From: Myxocyprinus asiaticus
Taxonomy: Eukaryota; Chordata; Actinopteri; Cypriniformes; Catostomidae
NCBI RefSeq assembly: GCF_019703515.2
Contig: NC_059346.1
Coordinates: 14,415,001 to 14,479,000 of the forward strand
Length of the DNA stretch: 64,000 nucleotides
Direction: 5' to 3'
The first letter of the stretch is position 1, and each line of letters starts with the position of its first letter. The position numbers and the translations under genes were made by a program. The notes beneath the pieces were generated by a model. The model ran no database searches. It saw only the letters and a program-made list of their open reading frames with translations, and was not told the origin of the DNA. Positions 1 through 9,879 of the stretch are shown piece by piece.

Positions 1-1494
1 CGGAGGCCGGATTTGGAATGGAATGGGGTTGTCGGGGTGACTGCTTTGTACAGAAGGGGTGGAAAGGGTGGCATAAGCTCTTTTTCCATTTCCAGCATTT
101 AGGTCAAATTTTACCTCTGGTCCTCAGTCCATTTGGCCCTGCTGCTCTAGCGAAGGTGCCCAAAGCCACAGGGTGGAATTCTGGCATTTTCTAGAGTCAC
201 ACACCCCGTCGAGCAGAGATCAGCCCCAGCGTGAGATTTCCTTAGCCTTGGACTAATTGTCTAAAATGCAGTGTTACCTCTCAGCACGCCTCTTTCTGTC
301 TTAATAGGTAAGCAACCCACTCTTGTATCAGAGTTTCAGGTGTTTTCTCTGTTTAGCTGCATTCTCCAGGGAGCTGCGACCTGAATGGATTAGGCCACGT
401 TTAGATGGATGACTGCTGGCGACCAAAGCTTTAAATGTATTAATCCCTCTCTTATCAAGCAGGAAATGATGAATCGGCTGAGCCTACTCCAGGCTAACCT
501 CTGCTGTCATTTGAACAGAATCAAAGCTTTAAATCACACACACTGCAGCACCTGGCGATGTGTGTGTGTGTACTGTGCCCTGTTTTAGAGTGATTTAGTA
601 ATGCTTTGATGGGGTGAGGGGGGGTTAGGAAATGAGTATGAAAACTAAATTAAGAATTCTACGTAGACTTTGATAAATAGAATTGCTGACTAGGGAAACT
701 TCTTGCGGCTGTTGTCGTGCTCAATCCAATCTGATAAATTCCCCCATGGCTACAAACTAGGAGCAGCAGTCAATCAGTGCCTTAATAGCCTCTTTTTCAT
801 GTGAATTACTTGCTTTATGGCCCTCTCTGGCACCTGTACTCTATTCCTAAATGCCCTTGCCCTGTACTTCAGGGTGTACTTCCAAATAAAAAGGAGCATC
901 AGCAATTCTATTACTCCCTCAGAGGAGGAGACATTCAAGATTCTACTGTTCTTCTTGTTTAATGGAGTTTTATATACTAGGTTTGGGAGGAGGAAGGTCA
1001 TTTAATCCAACCAATCACATCACCAGAGTAAGCGTACAAAAACAGCCGCTTACCTCTACATGGCGTCGAGTCTTCCGGTATTAGGCTCCGCCCATTGCTC
1101 ACGAACAGACCCATGCAAGCGACCATCTGATGCAACTTCGCTGCAAAGCATTCGCCTTCAGCAGAACAGCAGTTCCATCCAAACAACCTTGTCATTCAAC
1201 AGAAGCTGCCACAGCAGCTCATTTGTTTTCGCAATACTGACTGCCACCACATTAAGTGTTACATTTTTACTCTTTCTTTCTATGCTCCATTCGCCAAAGC
1301 AGTTTATAGCATGAAGTTGCTTCCGCAAACTGGCTGCTTCGGCACCGTATACATGTGAAACAGCGCTGCTACAAACTTCCACTCAGCTCTACACTATAAC
1401 ATGTCTTTCCCTCCTTCTGTCAGGACAAACACTTCACACTATCACTTTATTTAGTACTTTATTAAGTATAAGACATTAAGTATAGCCACAAGAC
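1..1494. other. Unique sequence, no gene recognised
   Basis: I see no exon, RNA gene or transposon end that I can name. Short open frames overlap on both strands and none has a recognisable domain. The part from about 720 to 970 is less AT-rich and less repetitive than its surroundings and could be conserved non-coding DNA, but that is a guess from texture only. The part from about 1018 to 1390 is GC-richer and could be the unrecognised left portion of the repeat that follows. Confidence 0.4.
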
Positions 1495-1876
1495 ATAAAC
1501 AATATGTGTGTTAATATGATTTTAATGTGATAAAATCACTTACTAACCTTTTCTGTGTAAAGTTAGACAATTTTACAACTTCGTTGCCATGACGATGTAA
1601 TGTCAACAAACCCTACAACTACTGTAAAAATGACAATTTAAACAACTGTACAGCTCAAATAATACATGAGTTTTAACAGAAGAATTTATGTAAGTGTTTT
1701 TTAAAGTTATAAGCTTCACATTTCTGCCTTTAAACCCTTCAAAAATTGGCCCCATTCACTTGCATTGTAAGTGCCTCACAGTAACCTCGATTTTTGCTTT
1801 TTGTAAAGGAAAGGAGGGATGAGTCGAAATGCTGTCAATTGAGCTTAACTTGTATTGAACCCAGAATATTCCTTTA
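1495..1876. mobile_element. TTAA-type MITE, one end (5' end not found)
   Basis: The right end reads GGAATATTCCTTTAA. This is the inverted terminal sequence of a short non-autonomous DNA repeat common in cyprinid genomes, whose TTAA duplication resembles that of piggyBac elements. The body (ggccccattcacttgcattg and the flanking stretch) matches my recollection of that family. The opposite terminus is not visible, so the copy is probably truncated. There is no coding capacity. Confidence 0.5.
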
Positions 1877-2062
1877 AGGTCAACATGTGTTCAGTGAGTT
1901 GTATCTTAGCCCCTGGGCATTAGATGTAGAAATGTGTAATAGCTTTATGTAGCCAAGACATAAAGAAATGTGTCTATATAGAAACTAACTTTTAAAAATA
2001 AGTCTATTCTAAGAAATATTCACTGGTGAAAGTGTGACAACAAGCCCCAGTCTACTTCTATT

Positions 2063-2287
2063 GGGGCAGTGGTGGCTCAGTGGTTAAGGCTCTGGGTTAC
2101 TAATCAGAAGGTTGGGGGTTCAAGCCCCAGCACTGCCAAGATGCCACTGTTGGGCCTTTGAGCAAGGTCCTTGATCCTATCTGCTCCAGGGGTGCCACAT
2201 CATGGCTGACCCTGCACCCTGACCCCAGCTTAGCTGGGATATGTGAAAAAAAACAATTTCACTGTATATGTGTGATAAATAAATAAA
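2063..2287 (+). mobile_element. tRNA-derived SINE
   Basis: An internal RNA polymerase III promoter is visible. The A box is TGGCTCAGTGG at 2072-2082 and the B box is GGTTCAAGCCC at 2117-2127, with the spacing expected of a tRNA-derived head. A short body follows, then a tail (tttcactgtatatgtgtga and ataaataaataaa) that resembles the 3' end of L2-type LINEs. That resemblance suggests an L2 partner mobilised it in trans (inference). The head does not fold as a functional tRNA gene: there is no anticodon context or acceptor stem closing it. Length is about 225 bp. Confidence 0.8.
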
Positions 2288-3362
2288 ATTATAATTAAAT
2301 TATTCCTCCTGAAACAATGCAGTTTTAGTATGTTGGATCTACTGCAAACAGTCCATATCCATGTTTTTCTCCCCCCGGTGTAAACTTTTTCAGGGAGTAT
2401 GAAGGCTATGGCATATTTTCACAGACAGGGAGGCATCTCTTAAATTTGGTCTCAAAGGGACACTCTAAAATGTATTAAAGGCAGCAAGACCTGAGTCTTC
2501 TGATATGGCCACTACAGAGGGGAACTTGGGAAGCAATTCTGAAGTGTTTCCTGTGTCTTTCGATATTTCAAAAGAAGGCAGCATATGGTGGTTACGTTGG
2601 TTATTACGAAGTGTGCCGGACACAATTTTTATTTTAAAGATTATCGTTGTATTTCACTCTGCCTGTCGGATTAGCATTATGTAATTTAAACCTTTCAAAA
2701 TACACCCAGGCCCATCTGTTAAACTGTCTGTTGTGGCATTTAGAAGTGATGGTTTGATGATTTTCTTCACAAAGCATCAATCAAATTTAAATGTCATGTC
2801 TTTGTTGAAATCCAGTGTCACTTTATTTTAGTTCATTAAGTTAGCGGTCCCTCTGTAATTTGTGAAAGCCAGAACTTTCCTCTTGATAGCTTAATGGTGC
2901 CTGTGGACACATTATTGAATTTGCACATTTTATCATATTTACACAGCAATAATCATATGCCATTTTGATTCATTTTCATACCCACATGAAAGAAGTGTAC
3001 ATGTGTGTGTTAAGAACAATACGTTTACATCACTTACAGTAGTTGCAGTAGATGTAAAATAGATAAGTGTGTTTGAAAGTAATGTACAGTACAACAGCTC
3101 TGACAATAAAAGCATTTTTATATTCACTAAAGCACCTATTATTTTTGTTTTAATTTATATTTCTTTTTTTTAAATTGTTTCAAATGCAAGATTTTAATAT
3201 CAAAAGAGCCTTTCAAATATCTGTTATGAGAGGGAATGTTTGGTGTCTAATAACAAAGAAGAGAATGATTTTTATTCAACATAAGGATTTTATAATTTCA
3301 TTGTGACATTTTATCCTAGCTGAAGGTGAATGTTTGTGTATGTCTGTGTGCTTCAGTAATAA

Positions 3363-3366
<4 letters not shown>
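2288..3366. other. Unique AT-rich sequence, nothing recognised
   Basis: No repeat ends, gene or RNA signals could be identified. The stretch is AT-rich with short homopolymers. Confidence 0.4.

Positions 3367-3434
<68 letters not shown>
3367..3434. repeat. (AT)n microsatellite
   Basis: An uninterrupted AT dinucleotide run of about 68 bp. Confidence 0.98.
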
Positions 3435-3438
<4 letters not shown>

Positions 3439-3449
3439 TGTATTGTTAT

Positions 3450-3595
3450 TTGTCACAGTTCTGCTGTCTCTCAGTAGCTGTGAATGAATCATTATTAAAC
3501 ATCGTAAGAATATTTTTCCCAAATTTGAAAAGTCTGTCATCATTTACTCACCCTCATGTTGTTCAAAGCGTGTATGCTCTTATATTTTATGTGGA

Positions 3596-3642
<47 letters not shown>

Positions 3643-3800
3643 ACATTTCATAGTGAGTTGATACATTCATGAGAAAGATTTGTTTATGATTAGTCTAATT
3701 TTTTGTTCCACCAAAAAAAGAAAGTCATGTGGGTTTGGAAAGACATGGGGGTGAATAAATAATGACAGACTTTAAATTTTTTGATGAACCATTCCTTTAA
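3450..3800. mobile_element. TTAA-type MITE copy carrying CT/CA repeats
   Basis: The body contains the conserved core 'tctgtcatcatttactcacc' and ends in ATTCCTTTAA, the family's right terminus. The left part (cagtagctgtgaatgaatc) differs from the canonical GGGATAGTTCACCC start and recurs in the copy at 7960-8132. A (CT)n run at 3596-3619 followed by (CA)n at 3619-3643 has expanded inside it. Non-coding. Confidence 0.65.
3596..3643. repeat. (CT)n(CA)n compound microsatellite
   Basis: About 12 CT units run directly into about 12 CA units inside a MITE copy. Confidence 0.97.
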
Positions 3801-3850
3801 CAAAAATGCTAAATTTCTCCTCTCCGATCAGTAAACCAGCTGGCTGTCTG

Positions 3851-4110
3851 TGTAATGTGAGATTTAAGTGCAGGCTTTTTAATATAAACTCAGAAAAATA
3901 TACACCAGAAACTACAAACCTAACAAACCACTACAGCTATGAAAGGTTAAGAACTGACAATGAACACAGGAAAACACAGGGATTAAATACACAAGGACCT
4001 AATGAGAAAACAAGGAATACCTAGGACTAATAATCCTAAACCCAATGAAACAAAGACAATGAGAAGAACTACAAAACCCATAATCAAACACAAGACAGTC
4101 AGAGAACAAT
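3851..4110 (-). repeat. LTR-like direct repeat, left copy
   Basis: Shares long blocks with 5740-5948, including 'acaaaacccataatcaaaca'. It would be the 3' LTR if the element is read on the minus strand. Confidence 0.55.
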
Positions 4111-4289
4111 AAACATCCCCCAAGGAGCAGCACCTGAAGCTCCTTAAAAAAAAATTGTTCATGGGAGGAGCAGGAGATTATGGAGCTGGAAGTCCAGGAG
4201 AGCACAGGAGGGGAACAAGAGGAGTGAAGGCCATGGGTGAATCAAGAGAGACCGCTGGAGGGCAAGATGGACCAGGTGGCCAAGACAGA

Positions 4290-4560
4290 GCCCAATGGGA
4301 ACCAGGAAACCAGGCGGAGTGGGGGGAGAGCCCGGAGAAAGACGTGGACCAAGAAACCAGGGCGGACCAGGAGATAAAGACATAGCTGGCAGAGGGCCAG
4401 GAGACCAGTGGCGGAACAGGAAACCAGGGTGGACCAGGCAGATGGCCAGGAGACCAGGATGGACAGCCAGGATACAAAGACATAGCCGGCAGAGGGCCCG
4501 GAGACCAGGGGCGGACCAGGCGGACAACCAGGAGACCAGGGCGGACATTGCGGAGCAGCA
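4290..4560. repeat. Purine-rich imperfect tandem repeats, about 102-bp period
   Basis: The segment 'aaagacatagc' plus 'ggcagagggcc' plus 'ggagaccag' occurs at about 4376 and again at about 4478. Shorter related units (accagg, ggcgga) fill the space between. The plus strand is strongly purine-rich. On the minus strand the same DNA would encode a Pro/Ser/Leu-rich stretch, which suggests it is the C-terminal half of the gag-like protein. Confidence 0.6.
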
Positions 4561-5167
4561 GATGACCACTAGGAACCCGGTGGATGGCCGTTAGAAGCTG
4601 GCAGGGTCCAGGCAACAGGGGAATTAGAGAGCTCAGAAGTGAGAACAGAGGGCCCAGAGGTCAAGCCAACAGGGGACTCAAAGGGCTCGGAGGTCAGATC
4701 AAGACACTAGGAGACTCAGAGAACAAGACACTAGGGGACTCAGAGGGCTCAGAGGCCAGGGAATATGAGGATTCAAGGTGCAGAGCCAAGGAAGACTCGA
4801 GGGGCGGTGCCATGACTCGAGGGTCAAGGTCACAGGAGGCAGAGACTCAGGGGGCGAGATGGCCGCAGGAGGAAGAGTCTCAGGAGGCTTGGAGGATGGA
4901 GCCGCAGAGCACTGAACAGACTGGTAGCTTGTGTCTGACAGGTGCTGGCCACTGGACTGAGCAACAGACTGGTCGATGGCTGCTGGGGACTGGACAGGAT
5001 CATCAACGGTCACAGGGGACTGAATGGACTCGATGACTACAGGGAATAGGACAGGCTCATCGATGGCCTCCGTGGCTGGCAGCGACTGGAGAGCAGAAGT
5101 CCTTCTTCAGACGGCCGGGAGCACTGCTGTGGGAATGGCCTCTGTGGCCGAGGATGCTGGGACAGCT

Positions 5168-5427
5168 GAGGCTTCAGGTGCTAGCTCTGGGACGGACAAG
5201 GCTTCAGGTGCTAGCTCTGGGACGGACGAGGCTTCAGGTGCTAGCTATGGTACGGACGAGGCTTCAGGTGCTAGCTCTGGGACAGACGAGGCTTCAGGTG
5301 CTAGCTCTGGGATGGACGAGGCTTCAGGTGCTGGCTCTGGGATAGACGAGGCTTCAGGTGCTAGCTCTGGGACTGACGAGGCTTCAAGCGCTTAATCTGG
5401 GACGGATGAGGCTTCAGGAACTGGCTC
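5168..5427 (-). repeat. 30-bp coding minisatellite, 8 full units
   Basis: Eight 30-bp units of the type gaggcttcaggtgctagctc plus tgggacggac run head to tail, with a ninth partial unit. The period is exactly 10 codons, so the array stays open on the minus strand as a Glu-Ala-Ser-Ser-Val/Ile-Pro-Glu-Leu-Ala-Pro repeat following the gag-like domain. The unit at about 5378-5407 carries substitutions that create an in-frame TAA at 5392-5394. Confidence 0.9.
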
Positions 5428-5727
5428 ATTCACAGTGGCAGGGGTGGGCGCTGGCAGTGGCATGGGATTACTGCCATACCCCACAGTGTAAGGGGAGAAT
5501 ATGAGACTTAAAGCGTAGTCAATGAACTCAACCAAGGATAGATCACATCTGCCTCCTGGCAGACAGGATTTAACAGACTTGTTGAGTCCAAAACAATAGC
5601 AGTCCTTGAGTGCAATATCTCCCCAATACAGAACCTGGGCAATACTGCAGAACTGCTCTGTATACTGCTTGATGGTACCTCCTCCTTGTCTGAGTCTAGA
5701 CAACAGTTGCAAAGCCGCTAGATCCAT
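5392..5727 (-). pseudogene. Gag-like protein fragment (LTR retroelement)
   Basis: A minus-strand frame starts at the ATG at 5725-5727 (MDLAALQLLSRLRQ). It reads about 110 residues before the TAA at 5392-5394 that lies inside the minisatellite. The segment with LRQGGGTIKQYTEQFC and the following LSLVEFIDYALSL resembles the gag/capsid-like domain of fish Gypsy-type elements, a structural protein that packages element RNA. The C-terminal side becomes Pro/Glu/Ala-rich and continues as the 10-residue repeat. An upstream extension without ATG is open to 5769 but runs into the LTR-like repeat. No zinc knuckle is visible. The frame downstream of the stop continues with further interruptions, so it is a relic. 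Confidence 0.55.
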
Positions 5728-5739
5728 AGTGTGGTCAGT

Positions 5740-5948
5740 TCTTCTGTAATGTTTGCAGGAACGAGACAAGAGAAAGAGGATCTAAGTGCAGGCTTTTTAA
5801 ACACAAGAAACACAAAATACACAAGGACCTAATGAGAAAACAAAGCACAACTGGGACAAATAATTATAAGAACCAGTGAAACAAAGACATTGAAAAGAAC
5901 TACAAAACCCATAATCAAACACAAGACAGGCAGAGAACAATAAACATA
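5740..5948 (-). repeat. LTR-like direct repeat, right copy
   Basis: The partner of 3851-4110. It lies immediately upstream of the minus-strand gag-like frame, as a 5' LTR would. Confidence 0.5.
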
Positions 5949-5950
5949 CA

Positions 5951-6484
5951 TGGCGACCCCTAGTGGTCACCAGGGTAACTATTACTGCCTGTCTGTCTAT
6001 CTATCAGCTGTATTGTACCAACCTTTCTTTCACAAGTCCTAAACGAGTGATTTTCATTTAATAAAATATTGAATGGTATTGACTGCTGGGCTGCAGTGAA
6101 TTTTAAAATGTCCCCATCTGCATGAGGCTCGGGGGTTTGTGGGTAAACTTGCGGACATCCGAGACAGCACTGAAACAAGAACTCCATTTGAATGTGTGGA
6201 GGTCACAGGAAACATTTGCAAATTATCTCACCGATGCGTCTTTCTGATCTCCACACAGATACTGGAAAACCAATCTGGACTGCTGATTGGTATCTTATCT
6301 GGCTGCGCTTTGGAAATGTTCACAGTTCGATGCAGGGACAAAAAATTATCCACCACTTCTCTAAATAACATTGAAATGTGCAAACACATGCCTTTGATTC
6401 ACTTCAGCTATAACATATGCTATATGGCCAAAACTATATTGATGATGCTTGTTGAACATTTAATTTCAACACTATAAATGGGCA
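5951..6484. other. Unique sequence, nothing recognised
   Basis: An open frame at 6139-6477 on the plus strand has no recognisable domain and no flanking splice or promoter signals. I see no repeat ends. Confidence 0.35.
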
Positions 6485-7927
6485 TTAAGGGATAGTTCTC
6501 CCCAAAATGAAAATTCTGCTATTATTTACCGTTATTTACCCATGTTGTTCCAAACCGATATTACTTTCTTTCTTCTGTGAAAGACAAGAGGAGATGCTAG
6601 GCAGAATGGTAGTCTCAGTCACCATTCACTTTTATTGGGCCTCATTCATGAAACTTTTGTAAATATATGAGTAAATTCTGAGTAATTTTAATTATAAAAT
6701 GGACCTTCCCGAAAACTTTCCTCCAGATTCACAAATGCTTCATTCTCCCCAAATTTGTTCATTAAATATGTGTATGTTAGTGAATTCCAAACATTCGTAA
6801 ATAGGGGCCATGTGCTCGTTCATTCACAGTTATCATAATCCACGCCCATGAAAACACCATATAAGGAAGTCATCAGATAATAAAGTATAGTATGCTTTTA
6901 TCATCTATGCGAAACAGTAATTTAATTTATGACTGAAATGCATCACATCGTAAAATTTTGATTTAGCAAACACACAAATGTGTTTAATCTCAAAGAATGT
7001 GAGGAACTTGCTGTCATTGCATGTTCTGGCTGCCATCGGAGGTTCTTCTGTGAATCTAATAGACCAAGAGGTCAAGAAAAAATTATTTGACATGAAGCTC
7101 AAATGTTCAGTTTAAGGCGGGAGGAGGATATCCATCACCTTATCAGGTTAAGTTGAACGCATCACCAGCACCAGTGGTAAAACTTCTCAAGTAAATTATG
7201 ATGGTAACAGCAGTATACTTCCCTTGCAAATGGAAGAATCTTCAGATAAATAAATAGGATGCCTTTACAAAGGGTTTAACAGCATTAACATTGACCATAT
7301 GTTATCAACTGAACACGATGCCTATACTGAATCAGTGAAACTTAAATTATAGAGCTCACATAAAATGAAGAAACTGTCCAACCAGTCACATTATGTAGAG
7401 GACATACATTTTTTCGAGAACTTCTGCTGAAATAAAATTGATATAAAATGTATGAAGCAGAGTTCATAAAATATACTTTGAAGAAATAAATGCAAGCATC
7501 AAAGAAACATTTTAAATTAAGTTTCATTCCTTATTTCATTTCACTTCTATCAAAATGCAGTCATGTCAGTTTCTCTGAAAGAACACAAATCTTTCTGATG
7601 TCTTACGATTTACACGATGTCGGGAGCAGGCGTATATTTTGTTCATACCAACTAACATTTAGAAAATATGAAAACTTTAATGAATCCGAGAATTTACGTC
7701 AGAACAGCTTTACGAATGATTTACACAAATTGTTCTGCTTGTGTTTCTTGAATGAGCACCTTTTTTCCATACAAAGAAAGTCATTGGTGACTGAGGCTGT
7801 CAGCCCCTAAAAATATGCTTTCGTAATCTTCACATCTTTTTTTTTTTATTTTTTTATTTTATTTTTTGAGTTCAGAACTACATGTGGATTATAAAATGAT
7901 GATAGAATTTTCATTTGGGTATAGGGA
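6485..7927. mobile_element. TTAA-type MITE split by a later insertion
   Basis: The left part, 6485-6637, starts TTAAGGGATAGTTCTCCCC and reads through the conserved core to 'ttcacttttatt'. The right part, about 7770-7927, resumes with 'aaagtcattggtgactgagg' and ends 'agaattttcatttgggtata', the complementary half of the same family. The 1.13 kb between them is foreign to the family. Confidence 0.65.
6638..7769. mobile_element. TIR DNA transposon nested in the MITE
   Basis: The left end GGGCCTCATTCATGAAAC and the right end (reverse complement GGTGCTCATTCAAGAAAC) form imperfect terminal inverted repeats. The ends fall exactly where the host MITE is interrupted. Flanks are T-rich (cttttatt on the left, cttttttc on the right), possibly an eroded 8-bp target duplication. 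Small open frames inside on either strand show no transposase motif I recognise, so it is probably non-autonomous. Superfamily not assigned. Confidence 0.5.
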
Positions 7928-7935
7928 GTTGATCA

Positions 7936-8132
7936 CCCCTTCGCTGCTGTGACAGCACTAGATGTTCCATTAGGCTATTCAGTAGCTGTGAATAATTCTC
8001 GGGGGGATTTATTAAACATAATAGAAATATTTCACACAAAAGTGAAAATTCTGTCATCCTGTACTCACACTCATGTCATTCAAAAACTGTATGCTGTTAT
8101 TTTTTATTGTGGAACATACAGTAGTCTAGTCT
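7936..8132. mobile_element. TTAA-type MITE fragment, variant left end
   Basis: Contains 'cagtagctgtgaat', 'attaaacat', then 'gaaaattctgtcatc'. It parallels the copy at 3450-3600 more closely than the canonical family. Truncated on the right where a Tc1-like fragment begins. Confidence 0.5.
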
Positions 8133-8521
8133 GGAACTGGAACTAGATGTTGGAACATGGCTGCCCAGGGATTTGCTACCATTCACACACAAGAGCATCA
8201 ATAAGGTCAGACACGGTGGGGTCTGCCTTGCAGTCTGTGTCCCAATTCATCCCAAAGATGTTCAGTGGGGTTCAGCTCTGGGCTTTGTACAGGCCAGTCA
8301 AGTTCTTCCACACCAGACTCAATAAACCATTTCTTTATAGACCTTGCTGTATAGGGGCATTGCTATGCTGAAACAGAAAAAGGCCTTGCTCAAATTGTTG
8401 CCACAAAGTTGTAAGCACACAATTCTCAAGAATGTGATTGTATGCCAGAGATTTAATATATGTCTTCACTGGAATTAAGTGGCCACATAAGTGCTCCACA
8501 TACTTTTGGCCACGTACTGTA
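8133..8521. mobile_element. Tc1/mariner-like fragment
   Basis: The right end reads, in reverse complement, TACAGTACGTGGCCAAAAGT, the kind of TA-bounded terminus seen in fish Tc1-like families. The body (ggccagtcaagttcttccac, gttgccacaaagttg) is the widely dispersed fish sequence derived from the C-terminal half of a Tc1 transposase read on the minus strand. No intact frame. The left terminus is missing. Confidence 0.6.
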
Positions 8522-9599
8522 ACATTTGGAAGACTACAAAAAATATGAAACCATTTTAAAATTTACAATCCCAGGAGAAGCTATAAGAAATGATGAGTAC
8601 TCTGTTTTTGACAAATCTTTCTTTGATATAACATTCAAGAGATATGAGACACTGTATACTGAGTGCCTGTATGTTAAATGCAATGTGGTAGAAAAGACAT
8701 ATCCCCCATTCAGCTCTTTTCACTCTGTTTACACTCTGCAGTCTTCTGTGTGGTTCTTCCCTTACCCAGAGCTCACCCTGAACAAACCTGACTTACATTT
8801 CAGCTCAGAGATGAAGTATTTACATGCTTTGTACGTCCAAGTGGGTTGCTGTGTAGACAGACTGTGGGCAGTGTTGACTTTGTTCCTGTTATCCTTTTGA
8901 TGAATGCTGCTGCTGCTGTGGGCATTACCTCCCTTCATGCGGGGCCTATTGATCAGGACCATGGCAATCTAGTACCTGCACCGGATTACTGTCTCCACCG
9001 TTAGTCACAATCAATGGCTTCGAGACAGCCATGGCTAAAATGTCCTTACTGGAGACAGACTAGCTTCACTTTTTGTTTATTAAAGTAGACGCTTGTATGG
9101 AGAACAATAGTTAACGTCTGATATTTGGCAGACTTTACTCTGATAAACTGCATCTTTAGATATACATTTCAGAACGCTCTGGTTTGGGAATTCCTCTATT
9201 CTAAATTCCTCGTTCCTCTGGTTTGGGATGAATATAGCTTTGCCAGCTTTGAAGGTTTAAATTTGAAAAGATAAATGTGAGGTTGGGGTTAATTCAATTT
9301 AACTTTAAAAAAAATTCAGCCATATAAATTTGAGCTTAAAAAAATTGGGGTAATTTGTGATGAATAAATCACATTTCTTGAACTAGTAAGTAGTCATTTA
9401 AAGGACACTTTTTAATTTGAAGCAAATAACAGTACACTTATAGTTGTGAAGGCTCATGGGTCACCCTGTGTGGTGTTTGAGCTGCCAAGCTTTTAGGAGT
9501 TTAGATCTTTATCCATTGTGCTAAGAGATGGGAATCATGCTGAATAATTTAACAATTAAGGTTCCAATTCTATTTCTCTTAATGATTCCGTTTTTTAAT
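8522..9599. other. Unclassified sequence
   Basis: A plus-strand open frame of 124 codons (8526-8900) has no recognisable domain, no good start context and AT-rich surroundings, so I do not call it a gene. No repeat ends were identified. Confidence 0.3.
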
Positions 9600-9862
9600 T
9601 ATTTTATTTTTTTATCCCCTTTTCTCCCAATTTGGAATGCACAATTCCCACTACTTAGTAGATCCTCATGGTGGTGCAGTTATTCACCTCAATCCGGGTG
9701 GCGGAGGACAAGTCCCAGTTGCCTCCACTTCTGAGACAGTCAATCTGCGCATTTTATCACGTGGCTCGCTGTGCATGACACCGCAAAGACTCCCAGCATG
9801 TGGAGGCTCATGCTACCCTCCGCGATCCACGCACAATTTACCAATGTTGTTAAACAGGTAAA
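9600..9862 (-). mobile_element. tRNA-derived SINE fragment (same family as 20405-20793)
   Basis: Shares 'cttagtagatcct', 'ggtggcggaggacaagt' and 'cacgtggctcgctgtgcatg' with the longer copy at 20405-20793. Only the tail-proximal part is present. The promoter-bearing head, which would lie to the right, is missing. Confidence 0.7.
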
Positions 9863-9879
9863 GCAGTCGTGTCATAGTA

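Larger units (their letters stand above)
3851..5950 (-). mobile_element. Gag-only LTR-like retroelement, degenerate
   Basis: Two direct repeats flank about 1.6 kb: one at about 3851-4110 and one at about 5740-5948. Both contain 'taagtgcaggctttttaa', 'cacaaggacctaatgagaa' and end in 'gagaacaataaacat'. The left copy carries about 75 bp absent from the right one. Read as LTRs they start TGTAATG and end near CA. Between them lies a minus-strand gag-like frame and a long proline-rich stretch. I see no protease, reverse transcriptase or integrase, so it would depend on another element. No target duplication is evident. The LTR assignment is inference; the direct repeats and gag-like frame are seen. 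Confidence 0.55.

Noticed and set aside
2063..2135. Possible tRNA gene from the A and B boxes
   Set aside because: No closing acceptor stem or anticodon arm, and the sequence continues into a SINE body and tail.
5024..5395. A plus-strand Gly-Ala-Ser-rich open frame over the minisatellite
   Set aside because: It exists only because the 30-bp period keeps any frame open. The gag-like reading is on the minus strand.
5168..5427. CRISPR-like regular repeats
   Set aside because: Units are contiguous without unique spacers and lie in vertebrate DNA; it is a minisatellite.
4034..5950. The gag-like element as a domesticated host gene
   Set aside because: The in-frame stop, further interruptions and LTR-like repeats argue for a dead mobile element. 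I kept it as an element and noted domestication only as something to test.
8526..8900. A 124-codon plus-strand open frame
   Set aside because: No recognisable motif and no support from neighbours. The length is expected by chance in this much DNA.
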